Below are positions 24,945 to 32,734 of a stretch of DNA of 64,000 nucleotides, piece after piece. Each line of letters starts with the position of its first letter. Position 1 is the first letter of the stretch. The stretch is taken from assembly GCF_024448165.1 (NCBI RefSeq), contig NZ_JAMOLN010000005.1:40604-104603 (forward strand). The letters are read 5' to 3'. This stretch comes from Streptomyces longispororuber. Its GTDB lineage: Bacteria > Actinomycetota > Actinomycetes > Streptomycetales > Streptomycetaceae. The notes beneath the pieces were generated by a model. It saw nothing but the letters and a program-made list of their open reading frames with translations, ran no database searches and was not told the DNA's origin. The position numbers and the translations under genes were made by a program.

Positions 24945-25907
24945 TCAGACGGCCTGCGGGTGCGCCGCGTCCAGGGCGGAGCCGGTGCGCAACGCGGCGG
25001 CCGCCGCGCCCACGAGACCCGCGTCCGTGCCGGTCGACGCGGGGGCCACCGTGAGGCGCTGGACGAACGAGAGGGTGGCGTAGTCGCGCAGCGCGCGGCG
25101 CAGTGGCGTGAAGAGGACGTCGCCGGCCTTCGCCACTCCCCCGCCGATCACCGCGATGTCGATCTCGACGAGGGTCGCCGTGGCCGCGATGCCGGCCGCC
25201 AGCGCCTGGGCGGCACGCTCGAAGGAGGCGACGGCCGCCTTGTCGCCCGCGCGGGCCGCGCGGGCGACCGCGGCGGCGGACTCGTCGCCGTCCGGGCCCG
25301 GGCGCCAGCCGTCGGCGAGGGCGCGGCGCGCGATGTTCGGACCGCTCGCGATGCGCTCGACGCAGCCGCGGGCGCCACAGGGGCAGAGGTCGCCGTCGAG
25401 GTCGACGCTGATGTGGCCGATGTGTCCCGCGTTGCCGGTGGGGCCGGGGTGCAGTTGGCCGCCTAGGATCAGACCGCCGCCGACGCCGGTCGACACCACC
25501 ATGCACAGCGCGTTGTCATGGCCGCGGGCCGCGCCCTGCCAGTGCTCCGCCGCCGTCATCGCCACCCCGTCGCCGATGAGCTCGACCGGCAGGCCGCCGG
25601 CCACCGAGCGGACCCTCGAGACCAGCGGGAAGTCGCGCCAGCCGGGCACGTTGACCGGGCTGACCGTGCCCGCCGAGCGGTCCACCGGGCCGGCGCTGCC
25701 GATGCCCACGGCGCGCGCGTCGGCCCACAGCGGGGAGGCCGCGAGCTCGGTCAGCACCTCCTGCACCGCGCCCATCACCGTGTCGCCGTCCTCCTGGGCG
25801 GGGGTCGGGCGCTGCGCCCGCAGCAGGATGCGGCCCCGGTCGTCCACCAGGGCGCCGGCGATCTTGGTGCCGCCGATGTCGAGCGCGGCGACGAGGTCCA
25901 TGTGCAT
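24945..25907 (-). CDS. ROK family sugar kinase (glucokinase-like)
   Basis: 320 residues. The ATP site is ALDIGGTKIAGALVDDRG near residues 8-25. The ROK signature lies in the middle: STGVGGGLILGG, then GNAGHIGHISVD (zinc and substrate His) and CPCGARGCVE (zinc-binding Cys cluster). IAVIGGGVAKAGDVL completes the second ATP site. It phosphorylates a hexose, probably glucose, N-acetylglucosamine or a similar sugar. Starts at 25907 or 25901 differ by two residues; AGGGG is upstream. It is divergent from a LacI regulator, and the LacI-type palindrome at 26007-26018 lies between them. It may act on sugars freed by enzymes such as the nearby alpha-galactosidase, but that link is only positional. Confidence 0.92.
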   Translation of the reverse strand: MHMDLVAALDIGGTKIAGALVDDRGRILLRAQRPTPAQEDGDTVMGAVQEVLTELAASPLWADARAVGIGSAGPVDRSAGTVSPVNVPGWRDFPLVSRVRSVAGGLPVELIGDGVAMTAAEHWQGAARGHDNALCMVVSTGVGGGLILGGQLHPGPTGNAGHIGHISVDLDGDLCPCGARGCVERIASGPNIARRALADGWRPGPDGDESAAAVARAARAGDKAAVASFERAAQALAAGIAATATLVEIDIAVIGGGVAKAGDVLFTPLRRALRDYATLSFVQRLTVAPASTGTDAGLVGAAAAALRTGSALDAAHPQAV

Positions 25908-26006
25908 CAGTGTCAGATCCCCTGGAGAAACGGGTCGGGAAAAGGCAGGTCGGAGAGGGCAACTCTAGAAAAGAGCAGAGAGTGATGGACAGTCTCTCCC
26001 GCATCT

Positions 26007-26018
26007 GACAACGTTGTC
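26007..26018. promoter_or_regulatory. LacI-family operator candidate
   Basis: GACAACGTTGTC, a perfect 12-bp palindrome with the central CG typical of LacI operators, between the divergent ROK kinase and LacI genes. Confidence 0.65.
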
Positions 26019-26092
26019 CAGGCCCTATGCTCGACGCCACATGCCGGTACAGCATGATGAACCCTGACGACGACAGGACAGGACATCGCATA

Positions 26093-27130
26093 GTGGACCG
26101 CACCGCCCGCCGCTCCGAGAACCGCTACGGCAACCGCCCGACGATGAAGGACGTCGCCGCACGCGCCGGGGTCGGCCTGAAGACGGTCTCCCGCGTCGTC
26201 AACGGCGAGCCGGGGGTCACGCCGGACACCGAGCGGCGCGTCCAGGAGGCGATCGCCGCCCTGGGCTTCCGGCGCAACGACAGCGCGCGGGTGCTGCGCA
26301 AGGGACGTACGGCGAGCATCGGTCTGGTCCTGGAGGATCTGGCGGACCCCTTCTACGGACCGCTCAGCCGGGCCGTCGAGGAGGTCGCGCGGGCGCACGG
26401 CGCGCTGCTCATCAACGGCTCCAGCGCCGAGGACCCGGACCGCGAGCAGGAGTTGGTGCTCGCGCTGTGCGCGCGCCGGGTCGACGGTCTGGTGGTGATT
26501 CCGGCCGGTGACGACCACCGGTACCTGGAGCCGGAGATCGCCGCCGGTGTAGCGACGGTCTTCGTGGACCGGCCCGCCGGGAAGATCGACGCGGACGTCG
26601 TGCTGTCCGACAGCTTCGGCGGCGCGCGGGACGGTGTCGCGCACCTCATCGCGGGCGGTCACCGCCGGATCGGCTTCATCGGCGACCAGCCGCGCATCCA
26701 CACGGCGGCCGAGCGACTGCGCGGCTACCGCGCGGCGATGGAGGACGCCGGGATACCGGTCGAGGACCACTGGATGTCGCTGGGCGTCACCGATCCCGAG
26801 CGGGTGCGGCGGGCGGCCGAGGAGATGCTGCAGGGCCCCGACCCGGTCACGGCGATCTTCGCGGGCAACAACCGGGTGACGGTGACCGTGGTCCGCGTGC
26901 TGTCCGAGGTCGACCGGAGCGTCGCCCTGGTGGGCTTCGACGACATCGAGCTGGGCGATCTGCTGCGGCCCGGGGTGACCGTGGTCGCGCAGGACGCCGC
27001 GCAGCTGGGCCGCACGGCGGCGGAGCGGCTGTTCCGGCAGCTGGACGGGGTGACGCTGCTGCCCGAGCGGATCGAACTGCCGACCCGGCTCATCCGCCGC
27101 GGCTCCGGGGAACTGCCGCCGGCCGACTAG
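26093..27130 (+). CDS. LacI family transcriptional regulator
   Basis: 345 residues from the GTG at 26093, which is preceded by AGGACA; in-frame ATGs at 26054 and 26057 lack a binding site. The helix-turn-helix is PTMKDVAARAGVGLKTVSRVVNGEPGV (about 16-42). The sensor domain has IGLVLEDLADPFYGPL, HLIAGGHRRIGFIGD, ALVGFDDIELGDLL and a late VVAQDAAQLGRTAAERL, all standard. It probably represses itself and the divergent ROK kinase through the palindrome at 26007-26018. Its stop codon TAG is part of the CTAG that flanks a 200-bp MITE-like insertion, so the native 3' end may have been altered by one or more codons. Confidence 0.92.
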   Translation: MDRTARRSENRYGNRPTMKDVAARAGVGLKTVSRVVNGEPGVTPDTERRVQEAIAALGFRRNDSARVLRKGRTASIGLVLEDLADPFYGPLSRAVEEVARAHGALLINGSSAEDPDREQELVLALCARRVDGLVVIPAGDDHRYLEPEIAAGVATVFVDRPAGKIDADVVLSDSFGGARDGVAHLIAGGHRRIGFIGDQPRIHTAAERLRGYRAAMEDAGIPVEDHWMSLGVTDPERVRRAAEEMLQGPDPVTAIFAGNNRVTVTVVRVLSEVDRSVALVGFDDIELGDLLRPGVTVVAQDAAQLGRTAAERLFRQLDGVTLLPERIELPTRLIRRGSGELPPAD

Positions 27131-27330
27131 GGCCTGTCTCCCAGATCCCTCCGTCCGCCCGAAGGGCGGGCCCCGCGGCGTCTGGTGCGTGCTCTCAGGG
27201 GGTCCCCCCGGCCGAAGGCTGGGGGAGGGCCGGGCTCAAGGCCTCGTACTGGATGTACTTGGCCTTGCGCCCGGTGCGGCGAGAGCGCGTGCCAGGCGTC
27301 GCGGGGCAGGAGGGATCTGGGAGACAGGCC
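27131..27330. mobile_element. 200-bp MITE-like element with CTAG target duplication
   Basis: The ends are perfect 22-bp inverted repeats (GGCCTGTCTCCCAGATCC... at 27131, complement ending at 27330), flanked on both sides by CTAG. With the flanks the complementarity extends to 28 bp (27125-27152 and 27309-27336). There is no complete transposase; on the minus strand a short open stretch (about 27196-27300) encodes RTGRKAKYIQYEALSP, which looks like the C-terminal remnant of an IS5-type transposase. A TIR-bounded remnant with a 4-bp YTAR-type duplication fits a non-autonomous IS5-family derivative. Confidence 0.75.
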
Positions 27331-27360
27331 CTAGTCGCGGTCAGGAGCCGGACGCCTCCG

Positions 27361-27377
27361 TCACCCGTCGTGGGGGA
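27361..27377. promoter_or_regulatory. TCACC-N7-GGTGA dyad, site 1 (near match)
   Basis: TCACC-CGTCGTG-GGGGA, one mismatch in the right half, 67 bases before the BrkB-like gene. It is one of eight such sites between 27 and 48 kb. Confidence 0.4.
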
Positions 27378-27444
27378 CGTGGGCCGTGGCCGGGTGGGTG
27401 AGGGTGGGGACCTCATGCCGTGCCTGGCCGGGGAGGTCCGCGTC

Positions 27445-28251
27445 ATGGCGATCGCCGGGGTCCTGGGGCCGCTGACCGGGCGGGCCCTCCGCCAGCTGGC
27501 CCACGTCAGCATCCTCGACATGGCGACACGGCTCGCCGCCCAGGCGTTCCTGGCGGCGCTGCCGATGCTCATCGCCGTGGCGTCGTTCTTCCCCGACGCG
27601 GTCCGGCGTGAACTGCTGCGCTCGCTGCGCTCGTTGATCGGTTCGGTCGGGCCGGTGGTGGCCCAGGCCGAGGCGATGACCGGCGGCGAGGACACCGTCC
27701 TGCACAGCTGGGGCGCGGTGGGCGTGCTGGTCGCCCTGCTGTCCGCCACCGCCTTCACCCGCGCGCTGCAGCGGCTGTGCGAGCGCGCCTGGGACCTGCC
27801 GCGGTCCGCCGTACGGCTGGTGGCGTGGCGATGGGCCGCGTGGCTGCTCGTGTGGATCGTGGTGCTGGTGGTGCAGGGCGCCCTGCACCAGGCGTTCGGT
27901 GCCGGAGCCGTCCTGGGCATCCCGCTGCAGACGGCCGGCGCGGTGCTGCTGTGGTGGTGGACCCAGCACCTGCTGCTCGTCGGCCGCGTTCGGTGGCTGC
28001 CGCTGCTGCCGGGCGCCGTGCTGACCGGTGTGGGCGGAGTCGTGTTCTCCGCGGTGTCCGGTCTCTGGCTGCCGCGGACGCTGCGGATGAGCGTGGAGCG
28101 GTACGGGGCGCTGGGTCCGGTGTTCACCGTGCTGTCCTGGCTCATCGTGTACTTCACCATCGTCGTGTTCGGCATCGCCGTCGGCCGCACGCTCGCCCAG
28201 GAGGAGTTCCTGCGGCGCCGGCTCGGCGGGGCGGACCCGGCGTCACCGTGA
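27445..28251 (+). CDS. YihY/BrkB-family integral membrane protein
   Basis: 268 residues from ATG 27445, which has GGGGAGG eight bases upstream; ATG 27415 in the same frame is possible. About six membrane helices: a first amphipathic/hydrophobic helix around MATRLAAQAFLAALPMLIAVASFF, TM2 near VGVLVALLSATAFTRALQRL, then AWLLVWIVVLVVQG, TAGAVLLWWWTQHLLL, LLPGAVLTGVGGVVFSAVSG and WLIVYFTIVVFGIAVG, in the order of the BrkB/YihY family. The molecular function of the family is unresolved. The gene starts the stress-type block, overlaps the convergent DUF2252 gene by 9 bases at its end, and carries an upstream dyad (27361-27377). Confidence 0.83.
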   Translation: MAIAGVLGPLTGRALRQLAHVSILDMATRLAAQAFLAALPMLIAVASFFPDAVRRELLRSLRSLIGSVGPVVAQAEAMTGGEDTVLHSWGAVGVLVALLSATAFTRALQRLCERAWDLPRSAVRLVAWRWAAWLLVWIVVLVVQGALHQAFGAGAVLGIPLQTAGAVLLWWWTQHLLLVGRVRWLPLLPGAVLTGVGGVVFSAVSGLWLPRTLRMSVERYGALGPVFTVLSWLIVYFTIVVFGIAVGRTLAQEEFLRRRLGGADPASP

Positions 28252-29661
28252 CGGCGGCTCCGCCTGCGCGGCGCTCACCCGGCCCGACTTCACCGCGGCG
28301 GCCAGCGCCGCGCGGTCCCGCTCGTTCTGGTCGGCGTACGCCTCCGCGAAGCGGACGAGGGCCCGGTCGAAGGTGTCGGCGCGGCCCAGGTAGGCGGCGA
28401 TGGCGATCCGGTCGCCGGAGCGTGCGTGGGAGCGGGCCAGGGACGCGCCGCAGACCCGCCCGAACAGGCGCATCACCTCCGGGGTCATCAGATCGGCCTG
28501 CGGGATCGCCTTCCAGTCCCTCAACTGGCGTACGTAGAAATCACGTTGGCGTCCGTCGAGCCCCTCGGTGCGCTCCCAGCCGAGGAACATGTCACTGGTC
28601 GCCTGCATCAGCCGCTGTCCGGCGACCACCCGCTCCCCCTGGTTGCTGTGCTCGGCCCGGCCCGCGTACCGCGCGAGCACCGACTCCTGGGCCTCCTTCG
28701 CCTGCAGCAGCAGCGGGTCGGCGTCGTCCCTGCCGAGCAGCAGGACGATCCAGCAGCGGGTGCCGACGCTGCCCACCCCGACGACCTTGCGCGCCATGTC
28801 GACGACCCGGTACTGGGCGAGCAGCGTCCGCCGGTCGGCGGGCAGCGTGCGGGCGTACCGCTCGATCAGGTCCCGCAGCTGGTCCTCCAGTTGCTTGCGC
28901 TCGACGCCCGGCATCAGGGTGTCCAGCGGAGAGATCAGGGGCGGGTCGGCGGCGATGCGCAGGGTGCCGTCCACGACGTGGGCGAGCTTCCCAAGCGCCT
29001 GAAGGTGGTCGCGGGTGCGGGCCTTGCCCATGGTGCGCGTCACCCGCCGCCGCACCTTCGTGTCGAGCCGGGCGGAGAGCAGCCGGTACAGGTCGTCCGC
29101 GTCGATCCGCGCGTGCCAGACGTCGAGCGTGCGCATCCGGGCGAACCGCGCCATCCACCGGCGGTACGCGCGGACGGTGCCGCTCACCACGGCCGCCCGC
29201 TCCGACGTGCGGAACCCGTTGCCGCGCCCGGCGATCGCCAGGCTGGCCGCGAGCCGTTTGACGTCCCACTCCCAGGGGCCCGGCAGGGTCTCGTCGAAGT
29301 CGTTCACGTCGAACATCAGGTGCCGCTCCGGCGAGGCGAGCAGCCGGAAGTTCAACATGTGCGCGTCGCCGCACAGTTGGGCCCGCAGTCCGCTGTCCGG
29401 GGTGCCGGCCAGATCGCCCGCCATGATCGCGGCCGCGCCCCGGTAGAACCGGAACGGGGATTCGAGCATCCGCCCGTAGCGGATCGGCACCAGCTCGGTG
29501 AGCCGGGTCGCCGACTGGTCCTCCAGTACGTCGACCGGGTCGGGCCGGTCCGCGGGGGGCGCGAACTCGGCGTGGGCGGAGCGCGGGACGCCGGCGCGGG
29601 CGGCGCGTCCCCTGGCCGCCCGCTCCTGGGGCGTTCGGTGGTGGTGCGTGGTCTCGGTCAT
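28243..29661 (-). CDS. DUF2252 domain-containing protein
   Basis: 472 residues, soluble. The family has a kinase-like fold: RFYRGAAAIMAGDLA, then LCGDAHMLNFRLL and MFDVNDFDETLPGPWEWDVKRLAAS, where GDAHxxNF and DVNDFDE correspond to the catalytic HxDxxN and DFD-type metal motifs of the aminoglycoside-kinase superfamily. Later VGVGSVGTRCWIVLL and HSNQGERVVAGQRLMQATSDMFLGW are family signatures. No substrate is established. ATG 29661 follows AAGGGAG. It is divergent from a diacylglycerol-kinase-like gene, with two TCACC-N7-GGTGA-type dyads in the 132-bp gap. Confidence 0.88.
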   Translation of the reverse strand: MTETTHHHRTPQERAARGRAARAGVPRSAHAEFAPPADRPDPVDVLEDQSATRLTELVPIRYGRMLESPFRFYRGAAAIMAGDLAGTPDSGLRAQLCGDAHMLNFRLLASPERHLMFDVNDFDETLPGPWEWDVKRLAASLAIAGRGNGFRTSERAAVVSGTVRAYRRWMARFARMRTLDVWHARIDADDLYRLLSARLDTKVRRRVTRTMGKARTRDHLQALGKLAHVVDGTLRIAADPPLISPLDTLMPGVERKQLEDQLRDLIERYARTLPADRRTLLAQYRVVDMARKVVGVGSVGTRCWIVLLLGRDDADPLLLQAKEAQESVLARYAGRAEHSNQGERVVAGQRLMQATSDMFLGWERTEGLDGRQRDFYVRQLRDWKAIPQADLMTPEVMRLFGRVCGASLARSHARSGDRIAIAAYLGRADTFDRALVRFAEAYADQNERDRAALAAAVKSGRVSAAQAEPPSR

Positions 29662-29722
29662 GGCCGCTCCCTTCCGGCGCGGAGTGCTGGGTGCATGGCA
29701 GCGCGGCGGCGGCGTCCGGGCG

Positions 29723-29739
29723 TCACCCCGCCGGTGTGA
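29723..29739. promoter_or_regulatory. TCACC-N7-GGTGA dyad, site 2 (near match)
   Basis: TCACC-CCGCCGG-TGTGA, one mismatch, in the DUF2252/diacylglycerol-kinase divergent gap. Confidence 0.45.
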
Positions 29740-29741
29740 GG

Positions 29742-29758
29742 TCGCCTGCCAGGGGTGA
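29742..29758. promoter_or_regulatory. TCACC-N7-GGTGA dyad, site 3 (near match)
   Basis: TCGCC-TGCCAGG-GGTGA, one mismatch, three bases beyond site 2 and 35 bases before the diacylglycerol-kinase-like start. Confidence 0.45.
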
Positions 29759-29793
29759 GGCCGGGCGGGCCGGGAGACCGCAGACTGAGCCGT

Positions 29794-31134
29794 ATGGAAC
29801 CCCTGATCCCCGGTCGGCCCGGACCGGCCGGGCGGACGGATGCGCCCGGGCAGCGCCTGCTGGCCCGGGCCTCCCTGGCGGCCGCGGTCGCGGCGGTGCT
29901 CGTCCTGGGCGTGTTCGCCGGGCTGCGCACGTTCGCGCTGCTCGGCGCGGGACTGCTGGGCCTCGTGGTCACGGTCGTCGCGGTGTGGTGGGTGCTGAGC
30001 AGGAGGGGGCTGCCGCGGTTCCTCGCGGCCCTGCTCGCACTCGCCGCACCGGTCTGGGTGCTGGTGGAGTTCGGCCGGGCCCGGCTGCTGTGGGTGGCCC
30101 TGGTGTCCGGCGCCCTGCTGGTCCTGTCGGCCGGCGCGGGCCGTGCGGCGCTCGCCCGCGGTTCCGTCGCCCCGACGATGCCGGAGACGGCGCCGCCCGT
30201 GTTCCGCCGCCCGGTGCTGATCATGAATCCGCGGTCGGGCGGCGGCAAGGTGGGGCAGTTCCACCTGGCCGACCGTGCCCGGGAGTTGGGCGCCGACGTC
30301 GTGCTCCTGGAGGGACCGGGCGAGACCGACGTGACGAAGCTGGCCGCCACCTGCGCGGCGGAGGGCGCCGATCTGCTCGGCGTCGCGGGCGGCGACGGCA
30401 CCCAGGCCCTGGTGGCCGAGGTGGCCGCCGACCACGACCTGCCGTTCCTGGTGATCCCCGCGGGCACCCGGAACCACTTCGCCCTGGACCTCGGCCTGGA
30501 CCGGGACGACCCCTCCACCGCGCTGGACGCCCTGCGCGACGGCGTGGAGCTGCGGGTGGACCTCGGCCGGGCCGGCGGGCGGCCGTTCGTGAACAACGTG
30601 TCGTTCGGCGCGTACGCCGAGGTGGTGCAGAGTCCCGCCTACCGCGACGACAAGACCCGTACGACCCTGCGCCTGCTGCCCGACCTGCTGGAGCGGCACC
30701 GCGACGCCGGGCTCACCGCACGCGCCGGGGACCAGGAGTTCACGGATCCGCAGGCGCTGCTGGTGAGCAACAACCCGTACGCCGCCGACGACATCGCGGG
30801 CCTCGGCCGCCGCAGCCGGATCGACGGCGGGGTGCTCGGCTGCATCGGGGTGCGGGTGACGAGCGCCGCCCAGGCGGCCGGCCTGCTGCGGGGCAGCCGG
30901 TCCACCGGACTGACCCGGGCGACCGCGGTCTCGGTGGTCGTCGACGCCGGCCAGGAGCACATCCCGGTCGGCGTGGACGGGGAGGCCATGCGGCTGCCCG
31001 TGCCGGTGCGCTGCGAGGTGCGGCCGGGGGCGCTGCGGGTGCTGGTGCCCCGGCGGCGCCCGGGCACGTACCGCGAACGCCCGCGGCTCGACTGGCGCCA
31101 GGTCCTGCTGCTCGGGCTGCCCTTCCGGCACTGA
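29794..31134 (+). CDS. diacylglycerol kinase catalytic-domain membrane protein
   Basis: 446 residues. The N-terminal third has four to five membrane helices (about 25-120). A DAGK/sphingosine-kinase-type catalytic domain follows, with LIMNPRSGGGKVG (nucleotide motif) and LLGVAGGDGTQALVAEVA (GGDGT signature), then VIPAGTRNHFALDLGLDRDDP and FVNNVSFGAYAEVVQ. It probably phosphorylates a lipid at the membrane, acting in phospholipid turnover. The membrane-domain fusion to a DAGK domain is common in actinomycetes. ATG 29794 has only a weak ribosome binding site (GGGAG, 17 bases away). Confidence 0.87.
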   Translation: MEPLIPGRPGPAGRTDAPGQRLLARASLAAAVAAVLVLGVFAGLRTFALLGAGLLGLVVTVVAVWWVLSRRGLPRFLAALLALAAPVWVLVEFGRARLLWVALVSGALLVLSAGAGRAALARGSVAPTMPETAPPVFRRPVLIMNPRSGGGKVGQFHLADRARELGADVVLLEGPGETDVTKLAATCAAEGADLLGVAGGDGTQALVAEVAADHDLPFLVIPAGTRNHFALDLGLDRDDPSTALDALRDGVELRVDLGRAGGRPFVNNVSFGAYAEVVQSPAYRDDKTRTTLRLLPDLLERHRDAGLTARAGDQEFTDPQALLVSNNPYAADDIAGLGRRSRIDGGVLGCIGVRVTSAAQAAGLLRGSRSTGLTRATAVSVVVDAGQEHIPVGVDGEAMRLPVPVRCEVRPGALRVLVPRRRPGTYRERPRLDWRQVLLLGLPFRH

Positions 31135-31158
31135 GCGGGCGACCGGCCGGGGCCGCGG

Positions 31159-31617
31159 CTACGCCCCGTAGACCTTCTGCGCCTGCGGCTTCCCGTACAC
31201 GGTCAGCGACCAGATCACCAGGACGTCGAGGACGATGATGATGGCCGCCCACACCGGGTAGTACGGCGTGAACAGGAAGTTCTCGATCGCGCTGAGCCCG
31301 GCGAAGACGATACCGACGATCCGGGCCCAGGTGCGGCCGGTGAACAGGGCGCACGCCGCCGCGACCATCAGCACGCCGGAGATCAGCTGGACCCAGCCGC
31401 GGCCGTTCACGTCGAAGTCGAACGGGTAGTCGTTCTGCTGCTGGTAGAAGTTTTCGTTGAGGATCGCGGAGAGTCCCGCGATCGCGTGGAACGCGCCGAC
31501 GATGCCCATCACGCACGCGCCGAAGACGACGCCGGTGACAGCGACCGCGCTGACGTGGGGCGGTGCTTCGGGCGTGCCGGGCCGCACGGTACCCGGCGAG
31601 GTCTGGTGTTCGGCCAT
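31159..31617 (-). CDS. four-TM membrane protein (DUF7144-like), copy 1
   Basis: 152 residues. A hydrophilic N-tail of about 30 residues leads into four membrane helices: VTGVVFGACVMGIVGAFHAIAGL, then GWVQLISGVLMVAAACALF, TWARIVGIVFAGLSAIENFLF, and AAIIIVLDVLVIWSLTVYG. The GWVQLISGV...WARIVGI pattern matches a widespread actinobacterial membrane family that I recall as DUF7144; its function is unknown. ATG 31617 follows GAGGAGGA. A paralogue with the same layout lies at 47475-47897 in the same block. A perfect TCACC-N7-GGTGA dyad is at 31711-31727. Confidence 0.82.
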   Translation of the reverse strand: MAEHQTSPGTVRPGTPEAPPHVSAVAVTGVVFGACVMGIVGAFHAIAGLSAILNENFYQQQNDYPFDFDVNGRGWVQLISGVLMVAAACALFTGRTWARIVGIVFAGLSAIENFLFTPYYPVWAAIIIVLDVLVIWSLTVYGKPQAQKVYGA

Positions 31618-31710
31618 CTCTCGGTCCTCCTCATCGATCGGACCGGAGCATCCCGCCCTGGCGCGGCACACCGGTTCACCCGCAGCGGATGAGCGGTGAG
31701 CCACGCGCCG

Positions 31711-31727
31711 TCACCCGGCTCAGGTGA
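31711..31727. promoter_or_regulatory. TCACC-N7-GGTGA dyad, site 4 (perfect)
   Basis: TCACC-CGGCTCA-GGTGA, between the divergent DUF7144-like gene and the small gene at 31792. Confidence 0.6.
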
Positions 31728-31791
31728 TGCCCTCCGCCGTGCTGCCGGGAGAATGGGGGCGAGGCCAGGTCGTCGCACAGGAGGTGACGCC

Positions 31792-32070
31792 ATGGGCGGG
31801 GCACAGTCGGGCCCGGAGGCCGGTCCGGGCGGGACGCCGTCCGGCGGCGCCGACTTCGAGATCCGGGTACGGGGCAGGATCGGCGAGGCGTACCGCACCG
31901 CGTTCGGCGAGCTGACGATGGTGCTGCGCCCGGCGGAGACGGTGCTGCTCGGCACCCGGCTCGACCAGGCGGCCCTGTACGGGATCCTCGATCGCATCCA
32001 GGCGCTCGGACTCGAACTCCTGGAGGTGCGCCGCCTGCCGGCCGGGCACGGCGGCGGGAGTCCGGCCTGA
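31792..32070 (+). CDS. small conserved protein of unknown function
   Basis: 92 residues. The first 22 are Gly/Ser/Pro-rich and probably disordered. The rest predicts a beta-alpha-beta unit: FEIRVRGRIGEAYRTAFGELTMVLRP, then TVLLGTRLDQAALYGILDRIQALGLELLEVRRL. The DQAALYGILDRIQxLGLELL segment recurs in small actinobacterial proteins next to stress genes, as far as I recall. The ribosome binding site AGGAGGTG is perfect. It has no membrane segment or metal motif and I assign no function. It shares the dyad at 31711-31727 with the divergent membrane protein. Confidence 0.7.
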   Translation: MGGAQSGPEAGPGGTPSGGADFEIRVRGRIGEAYRTAFGELTMVLRPAETVLLGTRLDQAALYGILDRIQALGLELLEVRRLPAGHGGGSPA

Positions 32071-32164
32071 CGCCTGCCGTGGCGGGCGCACGGGCAGACC
32101 CACAGGGCAAAGCCTCTCCCAAGAATCAGGCCGACGGACCCCTTCCGCAGGCATCGGGCAGCCG

Positions 32165-32181
32165 CCACCGTGGAGGGGTGA
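32165..32181. promoter_or_regulatory. TCACC-N7-GGTGA dyad, site 5 (near match)
   Basis: CCACC-GTGGAGG-GGTGA, one mismatch, ending 27 bases before the LuxR start codon at 32209. Confidence 0.4.
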
Positions 32182-32208
32182 TGCCCTGCACAAGGGGAGG
32201 TGAGGGGC

Positions 32209-32679
32209 ATGACCACAGTGCTGTGCGCGCCGGTGGACGCCGACCTCGCGAGGGGGGTGCGCGTGTCCGCGCTGCGCGGGCGGCTGCACGCGCTCGCCCG
32301 GGAACCGGCGGCGCCGGACGCGGCCGTCACCACGTGTCTGGTGTGGGTCGCGGGCGTCCTCGTGGAGATCGCGGGCGACGTGGCCGATCCACGCAGCGCG
32401 GGCGCCCTGGTGCACGAGGCGTCGGCCGTCCTCGCCTCGGTGCCCGCGGTGCCGCACGACGGGACCGCGCGCGGCGCGCCGCCCCACGAGCCGTTGACCG
32501 GCCGTCAGTTGGCGGTGCTGCGCCAGCTGCAGGAGGAGGTGCCGCTGCGCCAGATCGCCGACGGCATGTACGTCTCGTACAACACGGTCAAGAGTCATGC
32601 CCGCGCCGTCTATCGCAAGCTGGGCGCACGGTCGCGGGCCGAAGCCGTGAACCGGGCACGGGAGTTGGGTCTGGTGTGA
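32209..32679 (+). CDS. short LuxR-type DNA-binding regulator
   Basis: 156 residues. The N-terminal ~90 residues are Ala-rich helices without receiver, PAS or GAF motifs; the C-terminal ~65 form a LuxR/GerE helix-turn-helix with LTGRQLAVLRQLQEEVPLRQIADGMYVSYNTVKSHARAVYRKLGARSRAEAVNRAREL. It lacks a phosphorylatable receiver, so it must be controlled by expression level or by an unrecognised ligand or partner. ATG 32209 is preferred to GTG 32200, because GGGGAGG lies eight bases upstream. A dyad of the block-wide type lies directly upstream, consistent with autoregulation. It is convergent with a large LuxR gene. Confidence 0.85.
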   Translation: MTTVLCAPVDADLARGVRVSALRGRLHALAREPAAPDAAVTTCLVWVAGVLVEIAGDVADPRSAGALVHEASAVLASVPAVPHDGTARGAPPHEPLTGRQLAVLRQLQEEVPLRQIADGMYVSYNTVKSHARAVYRKLGARSRAEAVNRARELGLV

Positions 32680-32734
32680 GTCCCGGAGTCATCTGACGAC
32701 TGCTGACGGCGGCTGACGGCGGCCGCGACCGCCC

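Noticed and set aside
27195..28190. A 331-codon minus-strand frame that begins within the BrkB gene and ends in the MITE
   Set aside because: It is antisense of the BrkB-like membrane protein, whose helices are well formed. Only its last ~35 codons, inside the MITE, resemble a transposase tail.
28243..31131. A 962-codon minus-strand frame extending DUF2252 across the diacylglycerol-kinase-like gene
   Set aside because: The DUF2252 protein starts at 29661 with a good ribosome binding site; the rest is antisense of a gene with a GGDGT motif.
32680..32734. Repeated GACGGCGGCT units between the two convergent LuxR genes as a possible terminator
   Set aside because: Only two short direct copies and no stable perfect stem; left unassigned.
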